This document shows, piece by piece, positions 35,845 through 47,289 of a DNA stretch of 64,000 bases; within the stretch, counting starts at the first letter, position 1, and each line of letters opens with the position of its first letter. Source of the DNA: Phorcus lineatus (lineage: Eukaryota; Mollusca; Gastropoda; Trochida; Trochidae). The stretch lies in assembly GCA_921293015.1 (NCBI GenBank), contig OV121081.1:28523158-28587157 (forward strand), read 5' to 3'. Both the position numbers and the translations under genes were made by a program. The notes beneath the pieces are model-generated. The model did not search any database and was not told the origin of the DNA. It saw only the letters and a program-made list of their open reading frames with translations.

Positions 35845-36996
35845 GCATCTAAAAGCACTGTCATAGCTTTTCGGAAAGGGAAACAATCCAGTCTTGAACC
35901 TTTATTTTCATTTTGTAATACCCTCATAACTGTAAGACCATCAGTAAAATACGGAGGCATCCTTCTCTCATCAGATCTCTCTTGTAAAGACAGAATCTTG
36001 ACTAGTTGTCAAAAGGCAAGACAAACTATAAATTCCCTACGTTCACTGGGTCTTAACAATACTGGCCTACATCCAATTACGTGTGTAAATATATGGAAGA
36101 GAATGGTTTTACCTACAAGCTTTTATGGTTGTGAACTTTTATCCACACTACATGGTAAAGACATCCATATTGTGGAAAATACTCAACGATATTTTGCCTG
36201 TTGTGTACAAGGTTTTAACAGACGTATGTCAACAGATTCTGTTTGTGCTAACCTTGGTCTATGGACAATGGTCGGATATATTGACAAGTGTAGATTATTA
36301 TTCCTTGGAAGACTATGTAATAATTGCTGTAATTCATCAACGAAAACTTTGTTTTGTGCATTTCTATCACTCAATATTCATGTATGTACTAACTCCCGCA
36401 GTATTAGCAACACTCTGTTATGTACAGCACAAAAGTATGATCTTCTCAAATATGTTGAACATTATGTACAAACTGGTATTTTCCCCCTTAAAACAGTGTG
36501 GCGGAAAATAGTTTTTAAGTCTATCTTCTCTTTTGAAGAAACCCAATGGAAACTGAAACTCTCCATAAGAGAAGATATGTCAAGATATGCTATGATACAC
36601 CAAAACCTCAATATGCATAGACTCTATACTCTTATAGATCTATTCCCAGATTACAAAGCCCATATACAACTAATTGTACAAACTGGTTCTAAGGCAAAAT
36701 TTTCAAACGAATGTACACTTTGCAATAAACACTGCTATGACCATGATGCACACGTCATCCTACATTGTGAATCTTTGATGTGCCAGAGAAATAACTTTTA
36801 TTTAAAACTACTTGACATACTTGATGTAGATGCCTATGTGAATATTGAATTGCTGGATGATGACGATGTCTTGGCACTATTTTGTGGTGCACCCCTTGAC
36901 ATTAATGGACTTACAAATGAAGATAGACAAACCGTAATACTTGAATTTTCACACTTTATTTATGATATAAGAATATCTCTGAGTAAATACTTCTAA
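35845..36996 (+). CDS. LINE reverse transcriptase, C-terminal fragment
   Basis: Open from the first base after the direct repeat (GCA TCT AAA AGC) to TAA at 36994, 383 codons without a stop. The N-terminal part (SKSTVIAFRKG, then KYGGILLSSDLSCKDRI) is the thumb-side end of a LINE reverse transcriptase, following the lost catalytic palm. The middle has LPTSFYGCELL, the conserved 'YG.E' segment of these enzymes. The C-terminus has a zinc-knuckle-like cluster CTLCNKHCYDHDAHVILHC. The YxDD active site and the endonuclease are missing, so this copy cannot act alone. It has no start codon of its own. Confidence 0.92.
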   Translation, partial: ASKSTVIAFRKGKQSSLEPLFSFCNTLITVRPSVKYGGILLSSDLSCKDRILTSCQKARQTINSLRSLGLNNTGLHPITCVNIWKRMVLPTSFYGCELLSTLHGKDIHIVENTQRYFACCVQGFNRRMSTDSVCANLGLWTMVGYIDKCRLLFLGRLCNNCCNSSTKTLFCAFLSLNIHVCTNSRSISNTLLCTAQKYDLLKYVEHYVQTGIFPLKTVWRKIVFKSIFSFEETQWKLKLSIREDMSRYAMIHQNLNMHRLYTLIDLFPDYKAHIQLIVQTGSKAKFSNECTLCNKHCYDHDAHVILHCESLMCQRNNFYLKLLDILDVDAYVNIELLDDDDVLALFCGAPLDINGLTNEDRQTVILEFSHFIYDIRISLSKYF

Positions 36997-37138
36997 ACAA
37001 TGCTCCTGTAAATATTGCAATGTGCACCGTTATGGTTTGAATTTCTTGTAAATATTCCTTATGTACATATTTGATTGATATTGTTTTTGCCTTGTAATCT
37101 TCAAACGCCATTGGAGGAAATAAAGACATTCATTCATT
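35845..37138 (+). mobile_element. 5'-truncated non-LTR retrotransposon (LINE)
   Basis: 1294 bp between exact 72 bp direct repeats. It contains the last 383 codons of a reverse transcriptase protein, a short 3' UTR (36997-37115) and a tail of tandem CATT/ATTC units (GACATTCATTCATTCATT) in place of poly(A), as seen in CR1/L2-like families. Identical flanks and an undamaged frame indicate a very young insertion. It lies in the presumed first intron of the GPCR gene, in the opposite orientation. Confidence 0.93.
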
Positions 37139-37210
37139 CATTGGAATGAAAGTACGCGCCCGTCTCACAAGGTTCTTACCCGATCTTGAACCCTGAAGAA
37201 ACTTTTAAAT
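37139..37210 (+). repeat. 72 bp direct repeat flanking the LINE, right copy
   Basis: Exact partner of 35773-35844. The first two or three bases could belong to the CATT tail instead, so the true duplication is 69-72 bp. Confidence 0.93.
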
Positions 37211-37249
37211 TTCATGATTTAATATTCTAGCACCATTGGCTTCATTGTA

Positions 37250-37463
37250 TTTAATTTTCTAACATCCAACTTCTCTGTTGTAGCAATAACGTTTTCGTCG
37301 ATCTAAAGATTATTGCCATAGAGCTCTGGTTTTAATCGATGGAGGAGAAAGAAGTCTGCGGGGGCTAGATCTGGTGTAATGGCAGGGTGAGAAAGAGGTC
37401 TTGACCAACAGTTCTGTGCCGCTCTGAATATAACCATGTAGGTATATCCTGGCCTACCTGCAA

Positions 37464-37494
<31 letters not shown>

Positions 37495-37830
37495 TTTTTT
37501 GTTTTTGTTGCCCTCCTATCTTTTCCCATATTGCAGCAGTTCATTGGTGAATAAAGTCTATGGCTTTAAGAACCCTGCTTACAATAATCAATAATTATCT
37601 GTGTGACCTTAAAAACTGATAGCATGACCTTACTACTTGTAACTTGTTTCCACTGCATGCCTTGGTTTTCTGTCTCTGAATCAAAATGAGGAACCCAGTT
37701 TCACCCATAATAACAAAAATATAAAATATAGGATGCTTCATCTGCGCGGTATTCGTCAAGAAGTTGCTGACTAACCATGACTTGCTTTCGTTATTAGTCT
37801 TCAGATAACATCTTGGGAACCCGAGGTGTC
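37250..37830 (-). pseudogene. Mariner-type (DD34D) transposase relic
   Basis: Frameshifted pieces in order on the minus strand, reading from 37830 down: VPKMLSED, then QVMVSQQLLDEYRADEA, then NWVPHFDSETENQGMQW, then SSKVMLSVF and, near 37400-37340, HPAITPDLAPADFFL followed by LKPELYG. These match the mariner segments WVPRML, SQ-LL-, DETWVHHYDPE-K-QSM-W, -KVM-T-F and HPPYSPDLAP-D-FLF, the last holding the third catalytic D. Stops and indels separate the pieces and a run of C and T (37464-37500) is inserted, so it is dead. No terminal repeats are recognised. Confidence 0.88.
37464..37488 (+). repeat. Poly-C run (25)
   Basis: Twenty-five C in a row followed by TCTTTTTTTTTT; it lies inside the mariner relic. 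The exact length may be unreliable in the assembly. Confidence 0.9.
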
Positions 37831-38109
37831 AATACCTTTTTAGACGTGAATCCTCATTTACTATTCGTTCTACTGATATTTAACTTATGTGGCGAGCAGT
37901 CGATAAGTATCTTATGGTCATACGCCTGTATTGCGTTACACAAACGTCAAATCATATATACTGTAAATGTCATATACAGTATGCCAATCTTTACTGCAAT
38001 GAAACAGGGATTCAAAGAAAAATATTTGGCTTTTTAGTTTGGAAAATTTTTACATAATTGTATAGTCATCATAAATCATCTTGTTTCTTGTTTCTTGTTC
38101 TTGTTTGTT
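37831..38109. other. Short intergenic stretch
   Basis: Possibly the 5' part of the mariner element, but nothing can be recognised. The plus-strand frame 37813-38037 is a shadow. Confidence 0.4.
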
Positions 38110-38534
38110 GTTTTAACCTTTGTATAAGTAACAGTTACATAAGAGAGAATACACATTTAAAATTTTATTTGACTTAATCCGTTTAAAGCACTGTTTACAA
38201 TCGTATAAGAAGTGTAAAACTGCCATTCGTCCTACACCAAACCGTAGACAATGTGAATGAAATGATTCGATCCTCTGCTTGACGTTATCTTGTAAATATG
38301 ATTAAATCAAGAAACTGTCTGTGTTATGCAACATCAAACACATTTTATTAGGTTTGCCGTAAACACAATTATGTTAACGAAAGTCTGCTCACTCACTAAC
38401 ACCATACACATTGCTAGTGATCCGACTTATAGAACCAAAAGGCATTCGTGGTATTATTGAAACTAAACTTCTCAAATTGTCATTTCCAAGTTGATATTTC
38501 TACCAAATCATTTGATAATTTGCTGATCCGATAT

Positions 38535-40190
38535 TTTGAGACAAGTGCTAACGAAGCAGCTTTTCATTCAAGACTGTATTAGTGCAGATATTTCCAAAGA
38601 GGAAAATGCTGTTTGTGACTCTTATACAGTCGTTTTAATGGACGTAGAAAATACTTTCGCTTTAAACTGCTTCTGTATGTATTAATATGACTTCACTTTC
38701 TCATTTAACTCATTTTACTTTAGTTAATGTAATTAAATCAAGTAAAAAAATGTTTTTGCTAGATTTGAATATATGTTTACTCACACACAGACAATAACAG
38801 TTAAACAATGTCGATTTTTCAGATTTAAGCTTTAAATGTCATTTTACTCCATTTACTAGAAGGATTGCTTTTTGAAGCCCATAGTAATTTTCACTGTCCT
38901 TTCCACACTTTGAGATGAATACTTTAAATCTGTCATGTTTTTAAGCTTTAACAGAAAAACTATGAGTAGATGTCGGAAGCGTGTCCTACTGACTATGTAA
39001 AAATGACAGCTACACAAACAGTAATCTTCTAAACCCAAAAAGAATTTCTTACTTTCATTCAAGTGCTTTCAAATTCATTTCAATCAGTTGAAAGTTAATT
39101 ACAAAGTTTACATCGTTAGAACGACAAGTTAAAATTATTTTTTCATTACATGAAAATAAAGACAAGAATATAAAACAACCGCCTATAGAATAACATTTTA
39201 ATGGTTTGCAAATTACCAGAAAAACATTTCCTTCGGAATTTCATCAATTATTGACAGTGTATTTTGTGATGTCGATTAATTATCCTCTTCAATCACAAAA
39301 CAACCTTTCAGATAAAAGTAACTGTTTGTTATATGGTGTATAACTATTGAAACCATACAATTATTCAGTTAGATAACGAGACACATCGAATAGTGATAAC
39401 AGATTATTCTAAGTACACCATCGATAGATATTCATTAGGATGCATGTTTTATATTATATTTGCATTTACATGTAAGATCCACTATTTGGCAAACCATATT
39501 TGACATTTCACAATCATTTTATGATAAATAAATTTGTTCCTTATAAATTTCAAACATTGTTTCGCTCAAGCAGTGCTTTGAAGGATTATTCAATGCTCTC
39601 GAAGGATTATGAAAATGTGATTGAATATGTCTACTTGAGTGAATATCATTTTTCATGATATTTGCACTCAGTTTTTAAATAATTGAACAACCTTTTCTTA
39701 ATAATGATATCACACATATCCACACCGAATGCATGCTCAAGGCGCTCCCTGAATTATTACCCTTGTCTAACCCAAGCTGCCGATTAATCGCTTTAAGGTC
39801 ACCTCCAACACAATCTACACAATTAGTACTGCTGGGTGAACAGAGGCACATTTTGAATAAAGTCCCTTGACTTAGGAGACACCACAAGTTTCTGAGATCG
39901 TGTCTCAGTGTGGGGCAGGGAATAACCTTTGATGTCTCAATTAATACGGCAATGATCGGGTAACCCACCCATTCGGCGAGCCACGCCATATGTTGCTGAT
40001 CTTCCCTGACAGCGGTAAACTGATACGCACAGAACCTCGGAACACCACGATGAATATGATAAGAATTTGACGTTTTAGTACAGGGACTATCGGTGGGATT
40101 TGATTCATTACCTGTACCTAACGAATCGATTACGATTTATTCACTATCGTCATTAAAAGTTAATCCTTGTTTCAGTTAAAATACTCAAAA
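38535..40190. other. Extra 1.65 kb segment within block P8 copy b
   Basis: Has no counterpart at 24090-24240 in copy a. Mostly AT-rich, except 39675-40100, where G+C rises and the minus strand holds a 104-codon frame (39675-39989) containing CVDCVGGDLKAINRQLG. No terminal repeats or target duplication are evident, so it may be an insertion in this copy or a deletion from the other. Confidence 0.4.
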
Positions 40191-41841
40191 TCCAAGAAAC
40201 GAAACATGTATTAACATTTATTTTTAATCTTTTCCATTCCTTGATATTCAACCTAGCGATATTGCATGATTCGCGCAGTATGGCTAAAACTAGCTGGCAT
40301 TACAAGAGATCCTGTTCTACAATTAGGTTTTGTAGTGGCCATGTGATTCCGGGGAATCACGAACAGATGGTAATCTCAGAGCCTTGTTGAATAGCGGAAT
40401 GTTCTAATCAGCTCCACCAGGGATACCGATAGCACGTATCAATGCAAGCACTGACTTCCAGCAACGTTTTTCATGATTAAAGGTCATATATCACTGCAAA
40501 TCCTTTAAAAAACGAACATATCCCGATGCTGAAAAAGATTTCAAACGTATTTTTGATTATTACGTTCCAATTATTTGATGATTTTAATTATTATTTAAAT
40601 ATGATAGCTTGTAGAAAAATAATCAGTTTGGAAAAACGAATTCATCCAAGGTACATGTACTTTTAGATTATTTTCAGTTTTTATCTTGATTTATGTTCCA
40701 TGCTATTATGGAATTGCTACTGACTTAATGCTTGAAATGTTTAAGATGGTATTGTCAGGTGAGATAAAAGTAGTAAGATGAATTGGTCGTATCGAAACAG
40801 CTTTCAAGCTGTTGTACAACAGTGATCTTTTCAGTGTTATTTTCAACACTTTCAACACAACAAGAGCAAAACAACTCGACATAAAATAAGGACCATTTGG
40901 TTTGTGTAGAACTGATAACTTCTAACTATGATAATAAAACTTCAAAAGTTTTATAAGTTTGTTGAGCTCAGATAAGAGAATGAACATGTATGTACATTTG
41001 AATTAAAGTTGAAAATATAGGATGAATCCGGACAATTCTGTTTATGTCTTGGTAACCCTAACTTTAGTGTTTTATTACTTTATAGTTTTTACAGTCCCAT
41101 CTCTGCAATATTTCTAGATTCTTGGCAATAATGGAGATTGAGTTCCACTTCGACTATAATCTGAAGATCCTCGATTGCTGACAAATCTAAACACAATTAT
41201 GTTTATGTGTAGGTAGCTTTTTACTTAGGTCTTTTATCTAACCCATAGACAAAATAGAACACTGTTCCATCTACGTAAAATTCTATATGCATGGCAAAAT
41301 TTAGACTGACTTCGACAACAATCTGAAGATGATTGATTGAGACAAATCTAAACACAATTATGTTTATGTGTTTGTAGCCTATAACTTTTGTGTTTTAACT
41401 AATTTATAAACAAGAGAAAGTAGAAAGTATTTATAAGAAATACTATCCCGTCTTTGCAATCTTTTTATATGCATGGCAAAATTCGTAGAAGAGCCTCGAT
41501 TGATGACAAATGCCAGGGTTCAGACAAAGATCGTTCTGATATTAAGATAAACGCCTCCTCTTCTTCTCAAATCCCACCAGTCTAAAGACCCTTAGCTGTT
41601 GTAGAAGTTTAGCAAGGGTCTACTTGAGACAGTCAGTTATCTATAGCGGGAAGTTTCAACTCACTGTGTGGTGTTTGTGCTGACTATTGATTGACAAAAT
41701 GCTCTATCTTTATCAGTTCCAGGAGGAAGAGATATCACATTTTTAGAAACGTTGTTGGACTCTTATCTACCCAAAGAGTATACCTGATCGGCTATGCTAG
41801 AAACAGGTTTTCAAATTCACACATGCATATAGGTCACTTGT

Positions 41842-42003
41842 GTTCATTGGAGGAAGTTCCAAGTCGGATTTATTTGAAAACAATCTTTATGTTTATTATT
41901 AAAAATATTCATGACGATATTAGTTCATTGAAGGAAGTACCAAGCCGGATTTATTTGAAAACAATCCTTATGTTTACTATAAAAAAATATTCATGACGAT
42001 AGA
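41842..42003 (+). repeat. 81 bp tandem duplication (2 copies)
   Basis: Two units of 81 bp, each starting GTTCATTG and containing CGGATTTATTTGAAAACAAT and ATATTCATGACGATA. Copy a of block P8 has only a trace of one unit, so the doubling is local to this copy. It explains the repetitive protein frame at 41691-41996, which is not a gene. Confidence 0.9.
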
Positions 42004-43320
42004 AATTGAAAATTCAACATGAGCAGCGTATATATAGTTTGTTACTTGGTAGAGTGGTACATGAAAATAGAAAATTTCATCTGAATCTGCAGAATTAAAA
42101 CGTATATCATTATAAGTACAGTAGAATTAAGCTGGAAATGTTTAAAATCCAAGTAAATCATCGTAACATGTATGTCAAATTGTAGAAATGATATAACTCA
42201 GATACAAAAATTCTAATTTTGAAAAAAATACCCAATATAATTAACTATGAAAGTCACAAACATAAATTTACTAATCGAAAATTTAAAAGAATCATGGTTA
42301 GGTTTTAGTTCTTCATATATCATAGAAAACATTTGAACTTCTGCATAATCTGAAAAGAGAAGAATAGCATTAATGTCTTAATTATTTATCAAAACCAGTC
42401 TTACAAAAAAGTCATTCTTCTAATGTTACAAAAGTCGAGCTAGCATTTTAGTATATTGATCCTTCTGATTTTTGTATCATATTCTTACGTTCTGCAACAA
42501 AAAAAACAATGAATATGAATAATTCCAAAAACAACTGTTTCAATACTATTCACGGTTCGTTGTTTGTCCTGATTTTGTAAAGTCAGTAAAATACGGGATT
42601 CACAAGCTTACTACCACGTGACCTTTACTGCAATAAAGCTTGATGAATGGACATTTGACCGGCGTCCCCTTCCTCAATGAGGGAATGACCCTCCTATTGA
42701 TGATCGATCAGAGTCCAGGTTAACGATGCGTGGTCAAGAGGGACATTAGCCATGGTCAATAGCTGAGGGCAGATTGTGACTATGAGACTGATCAACGATA
42801 CAACGGTTCCAGAAGAAAGTCATCAACAACAGCCAGCCTTCTTCATAGGTTTGACAATATGGGTACATCTTCATATTATTATTACTCCAAATTGATTCTA
42901 GAAGTTGTACGGTGAAAATTAAAAATGGCTCGTTTATTTGACATTTCTTTACAAGTTTGCGATCTTTCGATGTTCATGATTAAACCGTAATCAAGCAAAT
43001 GAATAAGTAATGTGAAGTATATATATTTCATAATAATAGATATAGCATATTAACGCATAGAACCTGAAAGTGAAAGTTTAATGATCATATATTACAAACT
43101 ATTACAACATCATCATAACGACATTTTGACATTTAATAACTTTGATAATTTAATAATAACTAACTATATATGTGTAAATAATATAATAGTCAAATACAAA
43201 TATACCGTGTATTAATTAGAGTCTTTATCTCTACATTCAAAATATATAAGCGTTGTATATGTTCAATACGCGTCTTTGAAATAGATTTTCATGGAAAAAG
43301 TTTAACTAAACACGAAGCTG

Positions 43321-45975
43321 TGTGAATGATTAAACCCTCATGATGAGAAAAGGGTTATGACAATAGCGTTAAAGTGTCTCTCAAGTAGAAACTCGCAGGA
43401 TGATTAAAGTTCTCTGAATAATGAACATTCTTATGTCGACTATCTTAAAGACTCTTACGCACACCAATAGTGTGTAAATATAAATATTGCACAAATATTA
43501 GATAGTTCCCTATTTTACTGACGATACTCACTCAGGTTATCTACTATGTACATTATTTATAAAATACGTACGTATTCAGGTCAAAAGTGAATTTTTACAG
43601 CTTAGAAGGAATTAACACAACGTTAAATGAAATCAAAACGAACTGTGTATAAGAAAACAGTTAGGTTACAGGATACATTAGTAAAGAGCATTATATCCTT
43701 TGTTCTCGGTTCACAAAGATTAAGGCATGTTCAAAAGATGCGCTCATTCCTGCATGTACTTCAACCGTTTTTGGTAATCATTTTTTCTCCATTTTGTTTA
43801 CAGCCGATCGTAGATTGTGTAAATGCCTTATAGAGACTTCGGCGGTCTTTCGGTTTTCATTATTGATTGCAGGTCAAAGATAGAGACTACTAAGCAATAA
43901 AAATCGATGGAAAGCTGCCCTTACCCTAAATGCCTAATAATGGCCATTTGAACGCCAAAATGCGTGCTATAGTGCCTTTAAGAGTGCTAAAGTATTCTTA
44001 CTTACACTATACGATCACTTAGAAGCGATGTGTTTCGAAAAGATGTTATTTGATATCATTTCATAAATATTTTATCCGAAAGCAGCAGACATTTTAAGAT
44101 ATATTCAACAATTGCTCGCATCGAACCAATGAACTCTATTTTGATACTTTCAATTTATTTCATAAATTAATAAGTAGAAATTTTAACTGATTAACTTCCC
44201 GCTACAACAGTGGTTTTTTTTTATCCAACCATACCTTAAATTAAATCAATGCAAAAGACTAGTATCGCTCTTTAAAGTCGGCAATAAAAAGAGGCCTATC
44301 CAGGAATAATTACCCGGATGAAAGGATTCGAAGGTTTGAGATACTTTGAGTCAGGTTACTTGAATAACGACATTTCATTGGTTAAAAAATACATGCCCTA
44401 CTAAGCTTTGAGAAACACCAAAGAAGGGAAAAGAGACATATGATTTGATCGATGTCAAGGTATGGTAGGAAGATCGCGAATACAAATACGCTGATGTAGC
44501 GGATTAACTTTTAGCATTTGGAGATATATGTGTGTTCGCTGATCAATAATCTCTTTTATTGAATTTAGGATTCATTATCATGTCGATTTATTGATAAATA
44601 ACTCAAACGAAAACGATATGGTAAAATAGTGACCGCCAGCATAAACGTCAATATTTCGTGAGATTTTCAGAACTTTCAACAAAGTGTAAAAATGTGTTTA
44701 TTCTCTCAAATCTAAACCCATCAATAATATTTTACTTACATAACATGACATTACCATAGACTGAGTGAATTAATAACTCGTTAAATTTATAACACTTAAG
44801 TTACAAACAGCTTCAATGTCTCCATTCCACATTGTCTAGATATATAAAGCGTTCTGGAGAAATGCAGCTTGTCCCCGTTTTTGACCAACCGGAGCAGTAT
44901 ACTAAATGGAACACGTGTATCGCTAGATCATGTCCAACGATTATCGATGACAGGGTATTTCGTCACAGCTCTTTCAATGACATTATCAACTCAAAGTTAA
45001 ACTTAAAATAAATACGTGCAATTGATGTCGAGATGAAGCTGATATGTGCATCGTTTTACCGATTTCAGTCCTCAAATGCTACCCTGGTTTTAAACATAGT
45101 ACACATTAACATAAGAAACAATCATGGATGCTGACGAAACATGTTGCATTTCAGTATAAATTCTGATTTATATGAATAGTGGATGGTTTGAATAGGTTAA
45201 TAGGCCATCAGCCAAGGATAATTTTAGTAACAGGAGCAACGTATTGTAAATCAGTCAATCTAGACTTGCTGAATGTGGACCTAGACTGTATAAAAGGCTT
45301 TTTTGTATACACAGTCATGAAGCAAGACTAATTGTAAATCAAAAATACCATATTGAGAATAATTGAAGTAAGGTACAATATCGCTCCTATTTACAAAAAA
45401 TTTAAAAGTATTCTTACAAGATACATGGCAAATATTCGCAAACATTGAGAAGGAGCAATAAGGCATTGAGAATCTTGAACATTATACAATTCTCATTAAG
45501 GTATATCAATTTAATATAATGGTTTGTGGAAGTATTCTAGTCTTCTGATATCCATAGGAAGAGAAAATACGGTTTTGAAAATATGAATGCAAACATCATA
45601 CCGTTTTCATAAAGATAGGTATCTATTCATTCCTAATTTTATATGATAAACATATGAGTCTAATCACCTAAATAGAAGGGAAAATGAAGTATTGAGAATA
45701 TTTAAAGGTAAGCGGAAAAAATAATATCAAGCTCATTCAACTCATTTGAAAGGAGAAACAAATATATTAAGGACATCGTATACATATCTACTCATACTCG
45801 TCATAAGCATAACTGTATGTCAATTCAAATTCCAAAAGTCAGTCGAACTCAAGTCTACTCAACTCAAAAGTGTAGATTTATGCCATGTTTATAAAAGTAG
45901 AATATTATACCATTCATATAGAAGTATAGCAATTCAATCCCGATATGTATGCGATAAGTGTCAGAATCTACTTGC
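43321..45975. other. Presumed intron 1 of the GPCR gene, 5' part
   Basis: AT-rich sequence without a recognisable exon or element. The frames at 43627-43833 (plus) and 45281-45466 (minus) lack supporting features. Confidence 0.45.
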
Positions 45976-46038
45976 CTCAATGGGGAGAGGAAACATCGGT
46001 CCAAGTAAACCCTTGTCATCTAAATACTCCTCTGCCAT
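45976..46038 (-). CDS. Candidate first coding exon, possibly of the GPCR gene
   Basis: A 21-codon frame from ATG at 46038 in the context ACCATCATGG, reading MAEEYLDDKGLLGPMFPLP and ending ATT GAG. GCAAGTA follows directly, the consensus donor of the rare GC-AG introns. The break is in phase 0, as is the acceptor at 33621 in front of the GPCR exon, so the two join in frame across a 12.36 kb intron. A promoter-like segment lies just upstream. This is inference: phase agreement has a one-in-three chance of being accidental, and an ordinary GT donor five bases on (CAA|GTAGAT) would give phase 1. Confidence 0.4.
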
Positions 46039-46197
46039 GATGGTGTATATGCGTAGAGCCTGGAGGCAGTAGATCACAGAGACGAGAGAAACACACGAGG
46101 AATGTATGGATGGGAGAAGACACAAGCCTGCTCCAGTAGCTGCTAGATCCACTACACCTACCTCAGTGAAGCAGTGAGGAGGAGATTCTCACATCTC

Positions 46198-46224
46198 GTG
46201 ACGTCACGGACTTTCACAGCCAAT
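46198..46224 (-). promoter_or_regulatory. CRE palindrome and CCAAT box upstream of candidate exon 1
   Basis: GTGACGTCAC (46198-46207) is a perfect 10 bp CRE palindrome. A CCAAT box (46220-46224, ATTGG in the gene's sense) lies 13 bp beyond. Both are 160-190 bp upstream of the candidate ATG, with higher G+C in the intervening leader and no TATA box. If real, the gene would respond to CREB-type factors. Confidence 0.45.
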
Positions 46225-47289
46225 CATAGAGTTTAAGGAATAATTTGTGAACATCGGAGATCTTCAGCAATAGGATCGCGTTACGCCGTGACATATCTAT
46301 TAACGTATATTGATAATCTGGTATATCAAGGCGGCTGTTTACCTGTTTACACAAATGGTGCTGAGTACAAAATATTGATTATCACTTACAGTCATTTCCA
46401 CAAACACGCTTGCTAATGTACTGTTGTATGAAAGTTATATGTAATTTCATCCAAATGATTTTAACTTATTTCGCTGATGTTTATGATATCATGAAATGTT
46501 ATCTCGAACATAATTTTTGTTTCACTATGATTTACACTTAATATACTTGGTTACATGTAATATATACAAACGATACCTTATACATAGAGATGTACAAATC
46601 ATCTTATGTTTCAACTTTTTAAATTATTCATGTTTTTTTTTTTGTCATTTCACATTTCCTATTCATTCTCCTAAACATACCATTAAAATCCTTTTTATAA
46701 CTACACTACATGTAAATCCTCATCAAACACGGATCGCAAAGGTTGAAATTTGACACAAAACGGGAAAGACTTTTGATGGAAAAGTAAACATATTTGATGA
46801 AACTGTCATTTCAACCATTTTAGCATACATTCAAAATATTCTTTATATAATTTGAATTCAATCTTATTAATCGTATTTTATGAGGCCTTAATAAATCTAT
46901 TAATTTCATTTATACGTGTGATATGAAAGAGAAATCTGTATAAACATATTGGATTACTAACGTGTTTTGAAAGCCTTAAAATAGGTATGGAAATAAATCT
47001 AATTTAATGTTATCTACGATCACGCGTGATTTCAATCAAACGTATAGTATTTCAACATTTAATCTATGTTGCTGTTTAAAAGTATACCAGTATACAAATA
47101 ACGGTCTGTGTTACCTGATCGCTTCCCACGCATAAACTTTCCCCTGAACTACCTGTATCTCTGATTCATCACACTATCAAATGGCTCAACAGGTGTGTCT
47201 GGCACTCAGGTGAGGTGTAGTTTAGGATCAGCCAGATAACAGACTTTCAAGATTTTGCCTAATGAATTTTATACACAGGGTTCCGATAC
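46225..47289. other. Intergenic, no gene seen
   Basis: AT-rich; the frame at 46517-46753 is unsupported. Confidence 0.5.

Larger units (their letters stand above)
38110..43320 (+). repeat. Duplicated block P8, copy b
   Basis: Counterpart of 23770-26290 with the same order of anchors: AATCCGTTTAAAGCACTG, CTGTCTGTGTTATGCAACAT, CTACAATTAGGTTTTGTAGT (40317), TCTATAGCGGGAAGTTTCAA (41641), TCTTATCTACCCAAAGAGTA (41761), GGGATTCACAAGCTTACTAC (42596). It is twice as long as copy a, mainly because of about 1.65 kb between 38535 and 40190 that copy a lacks. It contains a recurring-module copy at 40380-40800. Confidence 0.85.

Noticed and set aside
36125..36511. Plus-strand frame of 128 codons
   Set aside because: Alternate frame of the LINE reverse transcriptase fragment.
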